Below are positions 6,834-14,861 of a stretch of DNA of 22,218 bases, piece after piece. Position 1 is the stretch's first letter, and every line of letters starts with the position of its first letter. The stretch spans positions 1-22,218 of the IMG/VR virus record IMGVR_UViG_3300043823_000263; one strand, given 5' to 3'. Both the position numbers and the translations under genes were made by a program. The notes below the pieces were generated by a model. That model was not told the origin of the DNA. It did not search any database and saw only the letters and a list, made by a program, of their open reading frames with translations. The DNA is from a virus.

Positions 6834-8508
6834 TGGCATCTTCAACTAAAGTATCAAAAAATTTTGTCATGGATATAGTTAGGTCTTTAGATGGATCAAC
6901 AACCTGTTCGTTGGTATCGTCTTTATCGTCCGGATGCATAGGTTGTTGTGGTACGTTACTCATCATCATTTGTTGTGCCACATCGTTAGTAACACCAACA
7001 GGTAAACCAAGACCCATTTCTTTTTCTTCGTCAATCTCTGCTTGCATTTGTTGGATTTCATCATCGTTCATACGTAGTACGTTACGTTGAATCCATGCTT
7101 GAGAGTAATAACGACCTGTGTATGGATCAACAGCACCCAACAATCCTAAACGTTCTTTCATTAACTCTGCCTCTTTCAACTCGGCAAAATTGTTGTCTTT
7201 GATAAAGTCATAATGAATGTGTTGTTTGAATTCTTCCCATTCATCAGCGGTACAGATACCTTTTAGTACACATTGTGCACGAAGGGCTTGATCAAACAAT
7301 TCTGAGAATTTATTACGTAGACGGTCAACAAACTTGGTAAATTTAAGTTCATCTCGTGTTACTTCTGCTACACGACCAATAGTAAAACCAGATGACTCCG
7401 GATTCAACCTGGAGACAGGAACGTTTAGAGACTTGTATAGTTTACGTTCAAAATACTTAACGTCTTCCAGTTCACCTAGGTTCTGACCACCTGGTAATGT
7501 AGAAATTTCTGTGCCTTTACCACCTTCTCTACGTGGTAACCAAAAGTCTTCCATCATGGACATAAATTTACGATCATCACGAACTTCACCAGTATTGGCA
7601 TCATATACCAGTTTGTTCTTGTACTTGACCATAATATCACGTAGATATTGTTCAGCTTTTAGTTTAGGAAGGTTGCCAACGTCAATATAAAATATACGGC
7701 GCTCAGGAGCACGAGAGATACGATAGATAACAGTTGCATCTTCAATCATCCTTAATTGGTTAAGTGGCTTGATAGCTTTGTGTAGATATGATAATACAAC
7801 TGCTCTTCTTGAGTCCATTAGACCAGATACTACAGATATGATTGAGTCTGTTGTAATACGAACCCCTACAGGTCCAAAATTAGATGACGAACCTGTTGTA
7901 ACTTTATCATTAAAGATATAATACTCGTTGATAACGTTCATCACATCTACGCCAGTACGTTCGTCTTTTTTCTTTTTAATTTCACGAACTTTACGTAGTT
8001 TACGTGGGTCAATATATCTTAATTCTTGAATACCTGCACCTGGGTTTTCACGGTCAATAATAATGTGGTAGTACATACGTCCATCAACATAGTACCTACG
8101 GAAAATGTCTTGTGACATTCTCTTATAATTCAGCATTCGAAGGATAATTCCGAATTCTGTTTTAATTGCTTTTTTAATTTTGTCTGGAGTTTCTAAATCA
8201 TCCAGAACAATTTCAATTGATTTTCCATCATCGTCTTGACAGATAGCTTCATTGACAATATCATCAATCGCAGATTCAATTTCTGGCTGCATAGCCATTT
8301 CACGATAGCGGGAAATCAACTCAACTTCGTTCTTTGCTGTACCGTCTAGGTCAACATAAGTGCCATAATAGGCCGCAGATTGGATAGTTAACGCACCATC
8401 ATCATTGGATGGTGGTGAGAATGATTGTTGAACCGATTGGTCCTGCTCACCCTTATCACGTGAAATCGTGAAACCGAATAGAGAAAATTTGTTTAGTGGA
8501 GCTGCCAT
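6814..8508 (-). CDS. 20: Portal vertex protein gp20
   Basis: This 564-residue protein is close to T4 gp20 (524), the dodecameric ring through which DNA enters the head and to which the neck and terminase bind. I recognise the sequence: an N-terminal flexible segment (about 1-45), then AYYGTYVDLDGTAKNEVELI, the conserved MAMQPEIESAIDDIVNEAI, and farther on FRRYYVDGRMYYHIIID, YLHKAIKPLNQLRMIEDATV, YRISRAPERRIFYIDVGNLP and LPRREGGKGTEISTLPGGQN, all typical of T4-like portals. The C-terminal 70 residues are acidic and Met/Gln-rich. The ATG at 8508 has AAAGGA close upstream. The gene lies just after a strong hairpin terminator that follows gp19 and overlaps the collagen-like fibre gene by 20 bases. 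Identification is firm. Confidence 0.96.
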   Translation of the reverse strand: MAAPLNKFSLFGFTISRDKGEQDQSVQQSFSPPSNDDGALTIQSAAYYGTYVDLDGTAKNEVELISRYREMAMQPEIESAIDDIVNEAICQDDDGKSIEIVLDDLETPDKIKKAIKTEFGIILRMLNYKRMSQDIFRRYYVDGRMYYHIIIDRENPGAGIQELRYIDPRKLRKVREIKKKKDERTGVDVMNVINEYYIFNDKVTTGSSSNFGPVGVRITTDSIISVVSGLMDSRRAVVLSYLHKAIKPLNQLRMIEDATVIYRISRAPERRIFYIDVGNLPKLKAEQYLRDIMVKYKNKLVYDANTGEVRDDRKFMSMMEDFWLPRREGGKGTEISTLPGGQNLGELEDVKYFERKLYKSLNVPVSRLNPESSGFTIGRVAEVTRDELKFTKFVDRLRNKFSELFDQALRAQCVLKGICTADEWEEFKQHIHYDFIKDNNFAELKEAELMKERLGLLGAVDPYTGRYYSQAWIQRNVLRMNDDEIQQMQAEIDEEKEMGLGLPVGVTNDVAQQMMMSNVPQQPMHPDDKDDTNEQVVDPSKDLTISMTKFFDTLVEDANDQRNQ

Positions 8509-8530
8509 ATTGTCCTTTTATATCAATTCA

Positions 8531-8561
8531 AAAACACATAAAAGAGGGACCAAAGTCCCTC
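8531..8561 (-). terminator. Intrinsic terminator between gp19 and gp20
   Basis: The minus strand forms a perfect 7-base-pair stem, GAGGGAC / GTCCCTC, with the 4-base loop TTTG, immediately followed by TTTTATGTGTTTTT. It starts 10 bases after the tail tube stop codon. This is the standard shape of a Rho-independent terminator and is the only clear one I see in the window. Because portal lies 36 bases beyond the stem with no obvious late promoter box between, some read-through or an unseen promoter is expected. Confidence 0.85.
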
Positions 8562-8571
8562 ATATAAAAAA

Positions 8572-9114
8572 TTAAGTAGTCTGGTCGTTAGTCCAGTATT
8601 GGAAAGCAAAGGTTGCTGCGTATTCTTCGATAGAATCGTTAGAACCCCAATCCAAGTCAATAGGAGCAATATCGAGTGGGAACAATCCTACGAATGTGTA
8701 AGTCTTGATTGCATCACCTGTTTTGCCATATTGTGTAACTGTTGCATCCACTGTATAGTCACTTGGACCTGTAAACTGTGAGTTACGAACGTTTCCTTCG
8801 TTACTACCAATAGCATTCATCCAAGATTCTAGACCGTTACGAATCATGAAATCTTCATCATTGATGATCTGTAATGTCCAGTCGGTGAATGTACGGTTAC
8901 CAGCAAATTTCAGTTCACGACCGAAATAGTACATAGGTACAGTTCCGACTGTTGATCCTGGCAATTGTGCTGCTTTAGCCATGAAGGTCATTTTCTGCCC
9001 AGCAGCTGATGCGTTATCGACAACTGTTGGGAATGTTAAAGTTACAGAAAATAGATTAGGACGGGCACCGTCTCCAATCAGATTACTTCTAAATTCTGCT
9101 ACGTTGAAAGCCAT
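8572..9114 (-). CDS. 19: Tail tube protein gp19
   Basis: This 180-residue protein lies between sheath gp18 and portal gp20, as T4 gene 19 does, and is slightly longer than T4 gp19 (163). Gp19 hexamers stack to form the inner tube through which DNA is ejected. Family features are visible: MAFNVAEFRSNLIGDGARPN followed by LFSVTLTFP, the KAAQLPGSTVGTVPMYYFGR region, and WTLQIINDEDFMIRNGLESW, all typical of T4-type tube proteins. The C-terminal half (GLFPLDIAPIDLDWGSNDSI) is also conserved. The ATG has AAGGAG 7 bases upstream, one of the best ribosome sites in the window, fitting a high-copy protein. A late-promoter-like box overlaps the upstream stop codon and a terminator follows the gene. Confidence 0.96.
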   Translation of the reverse strand: MAFNVAEFRSNLIGDGARPNLFSVTLTFPTVVDNASAAGQKMTFMAKAAQLPGSTVGTVPMYYFGRELKFAGNRTFTDWTLQIINDEDFMIRNGLESWMNAIGSNEGNVRNSQFTGPSDYTVDATVTQYGKTGDAIKTYTFVGLFPLDIAPIDLDWGSNDSIEEYAATFAFQYWTNDQTT

Positions 9115-9135
9115 TTAAGTTCTCCTTAATATAGT

Positions 9136-9143
9136 TATTTATT
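9136..9143 (-). promoter_or_regulatory. Late-promoter-like box upstream of gp19
   Basis: The minus strand reads AATAAATA, overlapping the tandem stop codons TAATAA of gp18 and 22 bases before the gp19 start. It fits NATAAATA. With the terminator after gp19 it could define a short single-gene transcript for the tube protein. Overlap with stop codons makes chance occurrence possible. Confidence 0.45.
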
Positions 9144-10830
9144 AAACAGCACCAACGACTGTTGTGAAGTCAACGCCAGTTCCTACAGCAACAAAGTTCA
9201 ACTGGATGAAGTTAATTGCACGAGCAGGTTTAACGTAAATATCACCAACAAACTGATTTGAATCAATAACTTGCGCTGTATTGTTTGTTGAATCACATAC
9301 AACCTTGAAGTCAGTAATACCACGGCGACCTTGTACATCACGTAAGAATGGAGTAACCATTGCTACGAACTGTGCTTGTGTGAATGAATCGTTAAATTCA
9401 AACAATGATGCTTGTGCAGCTTGAGTGATTGACTTTTCAAGAACAATAAACAGTCTACGAACGTTGATACGATCAAATGCAGATGGTTTGTTTTGTAGTG
9501 TTTTATCACCAAACAACACGATACCTTGTCCTGGGAAAGAAACAACTGGGTTAACACCAGCGTTATACAATGTATCACGTTGAGTTTTTGTTGGGTTCCA
9601 AGCTAACTTAACAGCGTTTTTAATATTACCACGATTGAAACCAGCTGGTGAGTACCATGGATCGGCAACCGCATCTGTATTAACACATAGACCAGCAATA
9701 TCTCCGTTTAATGGAATCCAACGGTATACGTTGTTGTACTTGTCAAACTGGTATTTGTATCCTGAATCTGCCACAACAAATGAAGAACTACGTGCTAGAG
9801 ATGTCAACCAATTAGTAATATTGGAATTTTCAGAACCGGATTGGTTAACAACAGCAGAGTATGGTGGAGAAATGAACGCCACACAGTCAGCACGTTGGGT
9901 TACAATATTATCAATAACATATTGTTGTACTGTTACATCAGCATTACCTGTAAGAACCAAACTAATATCTACAGATTCTTTATTTTGGAATAACTGGTAA
10001 CCAGTTTCTACTGTTCCATCAACACCTATATCATCTGTACCACCTGATAATGTACTGTATAGATTAGTTGTTAGTGAAGCAAATGTTGTATTTGTACCTG
10101 GTACATTCCAACCTGCTGACATGTTACCTGGGAAAATATAGTTTGATTGTGAAGTGATAACTTCTTTATACCAATTAGAAGAACCATTATTCACGTTAGT
10201 TGCATCAGATGCTTTAGAAACAAATGGATATGTTTCTAATACCGTACCTGCTGAACCAGTAAATGCTCCTAATGTATCAATAACAACAATATGCATTTCA
10301 TCGTTTGATCCACCTTCATTTGCTACAAATTCTGATGTTCCTGGTGCTGAAGGGAAATAAGATGAATAAGCCCATGTACTGAATAATGAACTATTAGCAC
10401 AAACACTTATGGCTAATGAATTTCCTAATGCGCCTGGATACCTAGCCATAGCTGAACCATAACTGGCGCTAGTATTACCAAACAAGTAAGAATAACCGAA
10501 TTGGTCTTTGTTTTGTACTTGTAATGTACCACTTGATGTGTTAGCAAGAGCGTTGAAACAATTTGAACCAACAGTACGAACAACACTCAAATTATTACCA
10601 TATGCTAGAAAGTTAGCACACGTGAAAAAGTTGACTGCTGAATTACTATCGGGACCCTGAGCTGTGAAATTATTTACGAGTGTAATTTCACTGTCAACCA
10701 ATGTGATTTTGTTTACTGGTCCCCATGGGAAGTAACCAGCAAATGCGCCAGCAGTAGTCAGAACTGAAGGAACTACGGTAGTTAAATCGACTTCAGATAC
10801 TTGTACGCCTGGAGATAATTGAATCGCCAT
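9142..10830 (-). CDS. 18: Tail sheath protein gp18
   Basis: This 562-residue protein is the contractile sheath subunit, which surrounds the gp19 tube and shortens during infection. The N-terminus MAIQLSPGVQVSEVDLTTVV is the hallmark of phage sheath proteins (PGVxVxExD), followed by AGAFAGYFPWGPVNKITLVD and FLAYGNNLSVVRTVG. Near the C-terminus NVRRLFIVLEKSITQAAQAS and FEFNDSFTQAQFVAMVTPFL, with VQGRRGITDFKVVCD, match the conserved sheath core that packs on the tube. T4 gp18 is longer (659); the missing length is probably in the outer protruding domains, which vary most in this family. The start has AAGGAG and follows a late-promoter-like box. It ends with two stop codons in a row (TAATAA). Assignment is firm. 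Confidence 0.96.
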   Translation of the reverse strand: MAIQLSPGVQVSEVDLTTVVPSVLTTAGAFAGYFPWGPVNKITLVDSEITLVNNFTAQGPDSNSAVNFFTCANFLAYGNNLSVVRTVGSNCFNALANTSSGTLQVQNKDQFGYSYLFGNTSASYGSAMARYPGALGNSLAISVCANSSLFSTWAYSSYFPSAPGTSEFVANEGGSNDEMHIVVIDTLGAFTGSAGTVLETYPFVSKASDATNVNNGSSNWYKEVITSQSNYIFPGNMSAGWNVPGTNTTFASLTTNLYSTLSGGTDDIGVDGTVETGYQLFQNKESVDISLVLTGNADVTVQQYVIDNIVTQRADCVAFISPPYSAVVNQSGSENSNITNWLTSLARSSSFVVADSGYKYQFDKYNNVYRWIPLNGDIAGLCVNTDAVADPWYSPAGFNRGNIKNAVKLAWNPTKTQRDTLYNAGVNPVVSFPGQGIVLFGDKTLQNKPSAFDRINVRRLFIVLEKSITQAAQASLFEFNDSFTQAQFVAMVTPFLRDVQGRRGITDFKVVCDSTNNTAQVIDSNQFVGDIYVKPARAINFIQLNFVAVGTGVDFTTVVGAV

Positions 10831-10880
10831 TTTGTTCTCCTTGAAATATTATATGGACGGGCAGTTTTATACCATGTTTT

Positions 10881-10888
10881 TATTTATG
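10881..10888 (-). promoter_or_regulatory. Late-promoter-like box upstream of gp18
   Basis: The minus strand reads CATAAATA followed by AAAA in the 69-base gap between the gp17 stop and the gp18 start, 51 bases before the ATG. It fits NATAAATA and sits in one of the longest gaps of the window, before a high-copy tail protein. The rest of the gap shows only the AAGGAG ribosome site. Confidence 0.6.
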
Positions 10889-10899
10889 AAACACGAATT

Positions 10900-12579
10900 T
10901 TAGAATCTTCTGATAGCATCTTGTATGAAGTCAACATATGGTTGATTGGAATCTGCTTTTTCCCACACATCACCGTCTATAACTTCAAATGGGTTTTCCA
11001 GTCCATCTTCAACAATTGGTGATGGTGGCGTGATTTCATCTACCTGATTCATGTTTTCCAACTGCATTTGTTTTCTTAAATCATGGTTTACCAACTCTTT
11101 GAAGTATTTTTGAGTTGTTGCCCATGCAAAAATAACTAAACACATTACCAAATCATCATTTGCATCTTCTTCTGCTGCAAATGAATTCTTTTTAGCCACA
11201 AACGTGGTAAGTTCAGAATATGTATCAAAATCCGAGATTAATAATTTATCACCTTCAATCAAAGCTTTTAGATTGGAACATCCAATTCGCTTAACTTGTG
11301 GTGACATTTTAACACCTAGTTGTGTTCCACGAACAAAACCAGCAGACATTTGTTGTGGTTTCTTATTGCCTGTATGTACTTTAACTAGATTTTCATACTC
11401 TAATTCCATATGCAAAGTGTCTGCAATTTGTTGTGTGTTATTAATTTCAACTAAAACGTAAGCATCATTATATAACTTTGCTGCATTATAAATCACAGTA
11501 GGGAATAAAATAGGTGAAATACTCGAAGATTTATAACTTGCAACCTGTTTATATGGTGTTTGTGAAATATCAGTAACAATAAAAGCTGAACTGTCGAGGC
11601 CTTTACCTTCAGAAACGTCAACTGTTATCATGTACATGTGATCTTTCAATATCTTTTCACCATCTTCTTTGATTGGTGATTCGTATATCTTCAATAGATC
11701 ATGTATTGCTAATGGATTTTGGTAAACAATATGTTGAAGTTTTCCACCAGAAATCAAAGTGTTTGATGATCCCAAGAATTCAGTTTCAAACTCTTGAGCA
11801 AACTGACGCTCGGATGTGTTACGAATTGTTTCTTCACGCCATGCTTGGTCACGACCAGGAACTTGTGACCAGTGAATTTCGAACGGTACATAGTTGCTTC
11901 GTTTGGCTCTAGCATCTTCCCACATCTTGTAAAACAGATTCATTCCGTTTGGTGTAGATACCATTAAAATCTTGGTTTTTGTACCAGAAGTAATAACGGG
12001 ATAAACAGATGTGATAAAGTCATAAGCAATATTACTCGGAACGAAAGCAAATTCATCCAAGAATACAATATTGTATGCACCGGAACGTGCTGCTGAACTT
12101 GAGGTGGATGACGCTGTGATAACCGAATTGTTCTCTAACTCAATTCGACCTTTGTTCCACTCAACAACACCTTGTTGTAACCATGTTGGTAAGTTTTCAT
12201 AAGCAAGTTGTAGTTTGCCTAGAATATCGTTTGCTGTTTTTCCTTTGTTTGCTAAAATAGCAATATTTTGAGAATCTTTGAAAAGAATAGTCCACAATAA
12301 GAAAGCAACTGCAGTGGTTGTTTTTCCAACCTGACGAGGACACTTAACGATAACAAAACGGTTATCATTGAAGGTGTTAATCATGTCCTTCTGGAAGTCA
12401 TACATGTCAAAAGGAACAATACCACGATCAAGTGAAACGATAGTGATATATTTTGAAAAGTATATTGGATCCTGTGAACACTTTAAGTATTCTTGAATTT
12501 GATCTTGTGTGAATTGTACCTTAACACCAACACGTTTTAGTTTGGGATTATCACGATAAGTAAGTTTACTTGTTGCCAT
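10900..12579 (-). CDS. 17: Terminase large subunit gp17
   Basis: This 559-residue protein is the DNA-packaging motor and headful nuclease (T4 gp17 is 610). The ATPase domain shows Walker A CPRQVGKT (residues 80-87), Walker B with catalytic Glu in IVFLDEFAF (171-179) and the coupling motif STPNG (208-212). The nuclease domain shows the acidic triad positions Asp321 (ITVDVSEGKGLDSSAF), Glu378 (VLVEIN) and Asp475/476 (NDDLVM), corresponding to the RNase H-like fold of T4 gp17. The C-terminal 70 residues are acidic, as is common for the portal-binding end. The ATG overlaps the end of gp16 by 14 bases with only a weak AAAGA upstream, so coupled translation is probable. No intron or frameshift is seen. 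Assignment is certain. Confidence 0.98.
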   Translation of the reverse strand: MATSKLTYRDNPKLKRVGVKVQFTQDQIQEYLKCSQDPIYFSKYITIVSLDRGIVPFDMYDFQKDMINTFNDNRFVIVKCPRQVGKTTTAVAFLLWTILFKDSQNIAILANKGKTANDILGKLQLAYENLPTWLQQGVVEWNKGRIELENNSVITASSTSSSAARSGAYNIVFLDEFAFVPSNIAYDFITSVYPVITSGTKTKILMVSTPNGMNLFYKMWEDARAKRSNYVPFEIHWSQVPGRDQAWREETIRNTSERQFAQEFETEFLGSSNTLISGGKLQHIVYQNPLAIHDLLKIYESPIKEDGEKILKDHMYMITVDVSEGKGLDSSAFIVTDISQTPYKQVASYKSSSISPILFPTVIYNAAKLYNDAYVLVEINNTQQIADTLHMELEYENLVKVHTGNKKPQQMSAGFVRGTQLGVKMSPQVKRIGCSNLKALIEGDKLLISDFDTYSELTTFVAKKNSFAAEEDANDDLVMCLVIFAWATTQKYFKELVNHDLRKQMQLENMNQVDEITPPSPIVEDGLENPFEVIDGDVWEKADSNQPYVDFIQDAIRRF

Positions 12580-12982
12580 TCTTTAACATTTTCTGTAAAT
12601 CGGCAGTAGAACCAACGAACAAAGCATTCTCGATGTTTGTTTGTGGTTTGTCTTTAGCTTTAATGCCTTCAATATCACGTATTTTCTTTTGTGTTTCTAG
12701 AAGTTTGTCATTAAGTTCACCCATATTTTTTAATAATGTGGCATAAACCTCAAAGGCTCGTGGGTGTTGACCTGCTTTTGCAATCTGTAATAACTCTTGC
12801 ATTGCATCTGTGCCATTTACAATCAAGTCTTGCAGATTGTCTTTTGATTGATTGTAGGCATCTTCCAGGTCTTGTTTGTAATCTGGTTCACCGACAACCA
12901 CAGAAGGTAATGTTTGTTTTTTTGTAACTTCTATTGGTGTCACATCAAATATTTTTTCCATTTTTTTATCAAATTCACTCAT
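12566..12982 (-). CDS. 16: Terminase small subunit gp16
   Basis: This 138-residue protein (T4 gp16 is 164) lies directly before the large terminase, as in T4, where gp16 oligomers recognise concatemer DNA and stimulate gp17. The sequence is mostly helical: N-terminal MSEFDKKMEKIFDVTP, then DYKQDLEDAYNQSKDNLQDL, a central helix AMQELLQIAKAGQHPRAFEV, and LLKNMGELNDKLLETQKKIR. This long central coiled coil is the oligomerisation core of T4-like gp16. Two ATGs are available; I prefer 12982, because it gives the arrangement TAATATG after the gp15 stop, identical to the gp13/gp14 junction. The alternative at 12994 adds four residues. Neither has a clear ribosome site. The name rests on gene order and helix pattern. 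Confidence 0.88.
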   Translation of the reverse strand: MSEFDKKMEKIFDVTPIEVTKKQTLPSVVVGEPDYKQDLEDAYNQSKDNLQDLIVNGTDAMQELLQIAKAGQHPRAFEVYATLLKNMGELNDKLLETQKKIRDIEGIKAKDKPQTNIENALFVGSTADLQKMLKNGNK

Positions 12983-12983
12983 A

Positions 12984-13964
12984 TTAATATTCATTTATAG
13001 TTGTATTCGCTATCCAAGATGTGTTTGCATTAGCATTTGATGGGTTGGGCACAATATTTATTGTTGCATATTTCACTGGAGATACATTTACACTATTGTA
13101 GAAATAACTTGCTCCAGAAGAAACACCAATCACAGGCAAGGTGGAAACAAAATTTCCATTAATGTTTTGTAATGTGATTTGTTGGTTTTGTGTATCTATA
13201 TCTACAATTGTAGCTGTTGCTGTTGCTGTGCCTTGTGAATACCCTTGGTAGACAACTTCACCTTGTTGATAAGAACCAACACCACCACTATTCAATGAGA
13301 ATATTACAGAATCTGAACCTGAAATTTGTTTATAAATGTTTGTGATTGTGTTTGTGATCAAACCAGATCCAGACATATTTCCGTAAATGTATCCTTTTAC
13401 GGTAAAACTTAGTGTCCAGATGATTGTTCTAACATCTGTTGTGAATGAACCTTCATAATCATTATCATATGATACATCATTAAGTACTATAGGAACATCA
13501 TTAATTGTTCCCATTTCAGGAATCATATTTACTTTGATTGTATAATCAGGTGTAAAGAAAGGAAGAATAGTTTCAATGATTTGATTACCATCTTCTTCAT
13601 TACGTACATAAGCATAAAGTTTGAAGTCAAAATTGTACGGTACAGGATTATATTGACTGAAATTTTGTCCACCACTTTGTGCAAAATTCTTTACATTTGT
13701 AATCTGTTTTCGTGTAGAATCGTAAGACATGCCGGTCATTTCAAACGATAATGCTGGCAAACTAACCTGTACTTTACGATCTAAGTTTGGATCACCTTGG
13801 AGTCTTGAAACATATTTTTCTTTTGATGCGTATTCAATAGGACACAAGAATCTTTGTGCTTCTGTACCATCTGTGTTATAACGAACAACGAAAATGTTGT
13901 TAAATAAATTACCAAAACCAACTGTTATTTTACGTATTACATTATTGTATAGTGGTGTAGACAT
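12984..13964 (-). CDS. 15: Tail completion / sheath stabiliser protein gp15
   Basis: This 326-residue protein starts MSTPLYNNVIRKITVGFGNL with the conserved FNNIFVVRYN, RFLCPIEYASKEKYVSRLQG and LPALSFEMTGMSYDSTRK blocks of T4 gp15, the hexamer that caps the tail and joins it to the neck. PYNFDFKLYAYVRNEEDGNQ and FTPDYTIKVNMIPEMG are also typical. T4 gp15 has 272 residues; the extra length here is C-terminal (about 200-326), Ser/Asn/Thr-rich and containing a beta module (235-287, GEVVYQG to GVSSGAS) that is repeated in the neighbouring gp14. The start has GGAGG upstream and its ATG shares a base with the gp14 stop (TAATG). The core assignment is firm; the role of the extension is unknown. Confidence 0.93.
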   Translation of the reverse strand: MSTPLYNNVIRKITVGFGNLFNNIFVVRYNTDGTEAQRFLCPIEYASKEKYVSRLQGDPNLDRKVQVSLPALSFEMTGMSYDSTRKQITNVKNFAQSGGQNFSQYNPVPYNFDFKLYAYVRNEEDGNQIIETILPFFTPDYTIKVNMIPEMGTINDVPIVLNDVSYDNDYEGSFTTDVRTIIWTLSFTVKGYIYGNMSGSGLITNTITNIYKQISGSDSVIFSLNSGGVGSYQQGEVVYQGYSQGTATATATIVDIDTQNQQITLQNINGNFVSTLPVIGVSSGASYFYNSVNVSPVKYATINIVPNPSNANANTSWIANTTINEY

Positions 13965-14860
13965 TATAGGCCTCCAATTCCACCAAATGGATTAGATTCA
14001 GAAATATTCACCACGTTATTTGCTTCGTTTTGAATTTCTTTGTTGTCGTATACAACATAAGATTGTGAACTTTCAATTGGATCGTAACTTGTTAGTGTTC
14101 CATATGTTCCACTAGACATACCATAGACTGTGTTGTTTGCCAAGAAATCACCAGCAATGTTTGTGATATTCACTATGTCTGTAGCAGAACTCCAACCAGC
14201 ACAAATTGCCTGGCAAGTTGCATTAGCATACGTTCCGTCTGGACTCTGGAACACAATTTCTTTGTACATGTAATTACCAACAACATTGGCCATGTTCAGA
14301 GGAACATTGTATGAATTTTCGTCAGAGATAACATCAATATCTGGTACACCAGTTTCGATAATTTCTTGTGAGTATTTGAACAATTCTAAATGTAGTTCAT
14401 AGAAATATGGGTTCTTTCTACCCAACATGAACATATCCTTATTGCCTTGGACAAACTTGATTTCATATAATTCACCTTTACCAGAAGCGCCGGTAAAAGG
14501 AATATAAACAAGATCACCTTCTTGTGGTCTTGTCAGTACGTTCTGTGGAATTCTTTGTTCAAATGTTCTCTTAGACAACATGACAGAAACAGAGTTACGA
14601 ATCTCAAGACCAAACTTGGAGAAGAACTCTTGTTCACCATCATAACCTGTTGCGTTAGATAGATACAGTTCAACAGGGAAAGCAGAACGAAAACTTTTCA
14701 ACGGATCTTCACCGTAGAGTAGATCACGTGCTTGGTTGTTGTCGTTATAGATGTAATAACCATCAAAACCAAACTGCTTGATGGCTTCAACCATTAAATC
14801 CTCAACGAGTCTCTGTTCTGGTTGACTGCCATAGAAGTTGAAATATTTATTTGTTGCCAT
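13964..14860 (-). CDS. 14: Neck protein gp14
   Basis: This 298-residue protein matches T4 gp14 (256), which with gp13 forms the neck collar under the portal. Recognised features are MATNKYFNFYGSQPEQRLVE, LLYGEDPLKSFRSAFPVELY, GEQEFFSKFGLEIRNSVSVM, RPQEGDLVYIPF and YFYELHLELFKYSQEIIETG, all characteristic of T4-like gp14. Between about 200 and 257 a beta-rich segment (KEIVFQ to YGMSSGTYG) is inserted; it is similar to a segment in gp15. After it comes SYVVYDNKEIQNEANNV and a Gly-rich end. The ATG lies one base after the gp13 stop (TAATATG) without a ribosome site, so it probably depends on translation of gp13. The gene ends in a one-base overlap with gp15. Assignment is firm. Confidence 0.93.
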   Translation of the reverse strand: MATNKYFNFYGSQPEQRLVEDLMVEAIKQFGFDGYYIYNDNNQARDLLYGEDPLKSFRSAFPVELYLSNATGYDGEQEFFSKFGLEIRNSVSVMLSKRTFEQRIPQNVLTRPQEGDLVYIPFTGASGKGELYEIKFVQGNKDMFMLGRKNPYFYELHLELFKYSQEIIETGVPDIDVISDENSYNVPLNMANVVGNYMYKEIVFQSPDGTYANATCQAICAGWSSATDIVNITNIAGDFLANNTVYGMSSGTYGTLTSYDPIESSQSYVVYDNKEIQNEANNVVNISESNPFGGIGGL

Positions 14861-14861
14861 A

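Noticed and set aside
6139-6849. Plus-strand proline/serine-rich open frames opposite the charged collagen-like repeat, and minus-strand frames in other registers
   Set aside because: These are shadows of the Gly-x-y periodicity. The true frame has clean domains on both sides of the repeat.
8509-8530. TATAAAAG before the portal start as a promoter
   Set aside because: It overlaps the ribosome site and lies only a few bases from the ATG, leaving no room for a leader.
10900-12579. Possible intron or homing endonuclease insertion in the large terminase gene, as seen in some phages
   Set aside because: All ATPase and nuclease motifs occur in order in one uninterrupted frame of normal length.
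13053-14850. Additional AATAAATA matches near 3780, 13055 and 14845
   Set aside because: They lie within coding sequence (for example Asn-Lys-Tyr codons of gp14) and are not followed by a gene start, so they are probably chance matches in AT-rich DNA.
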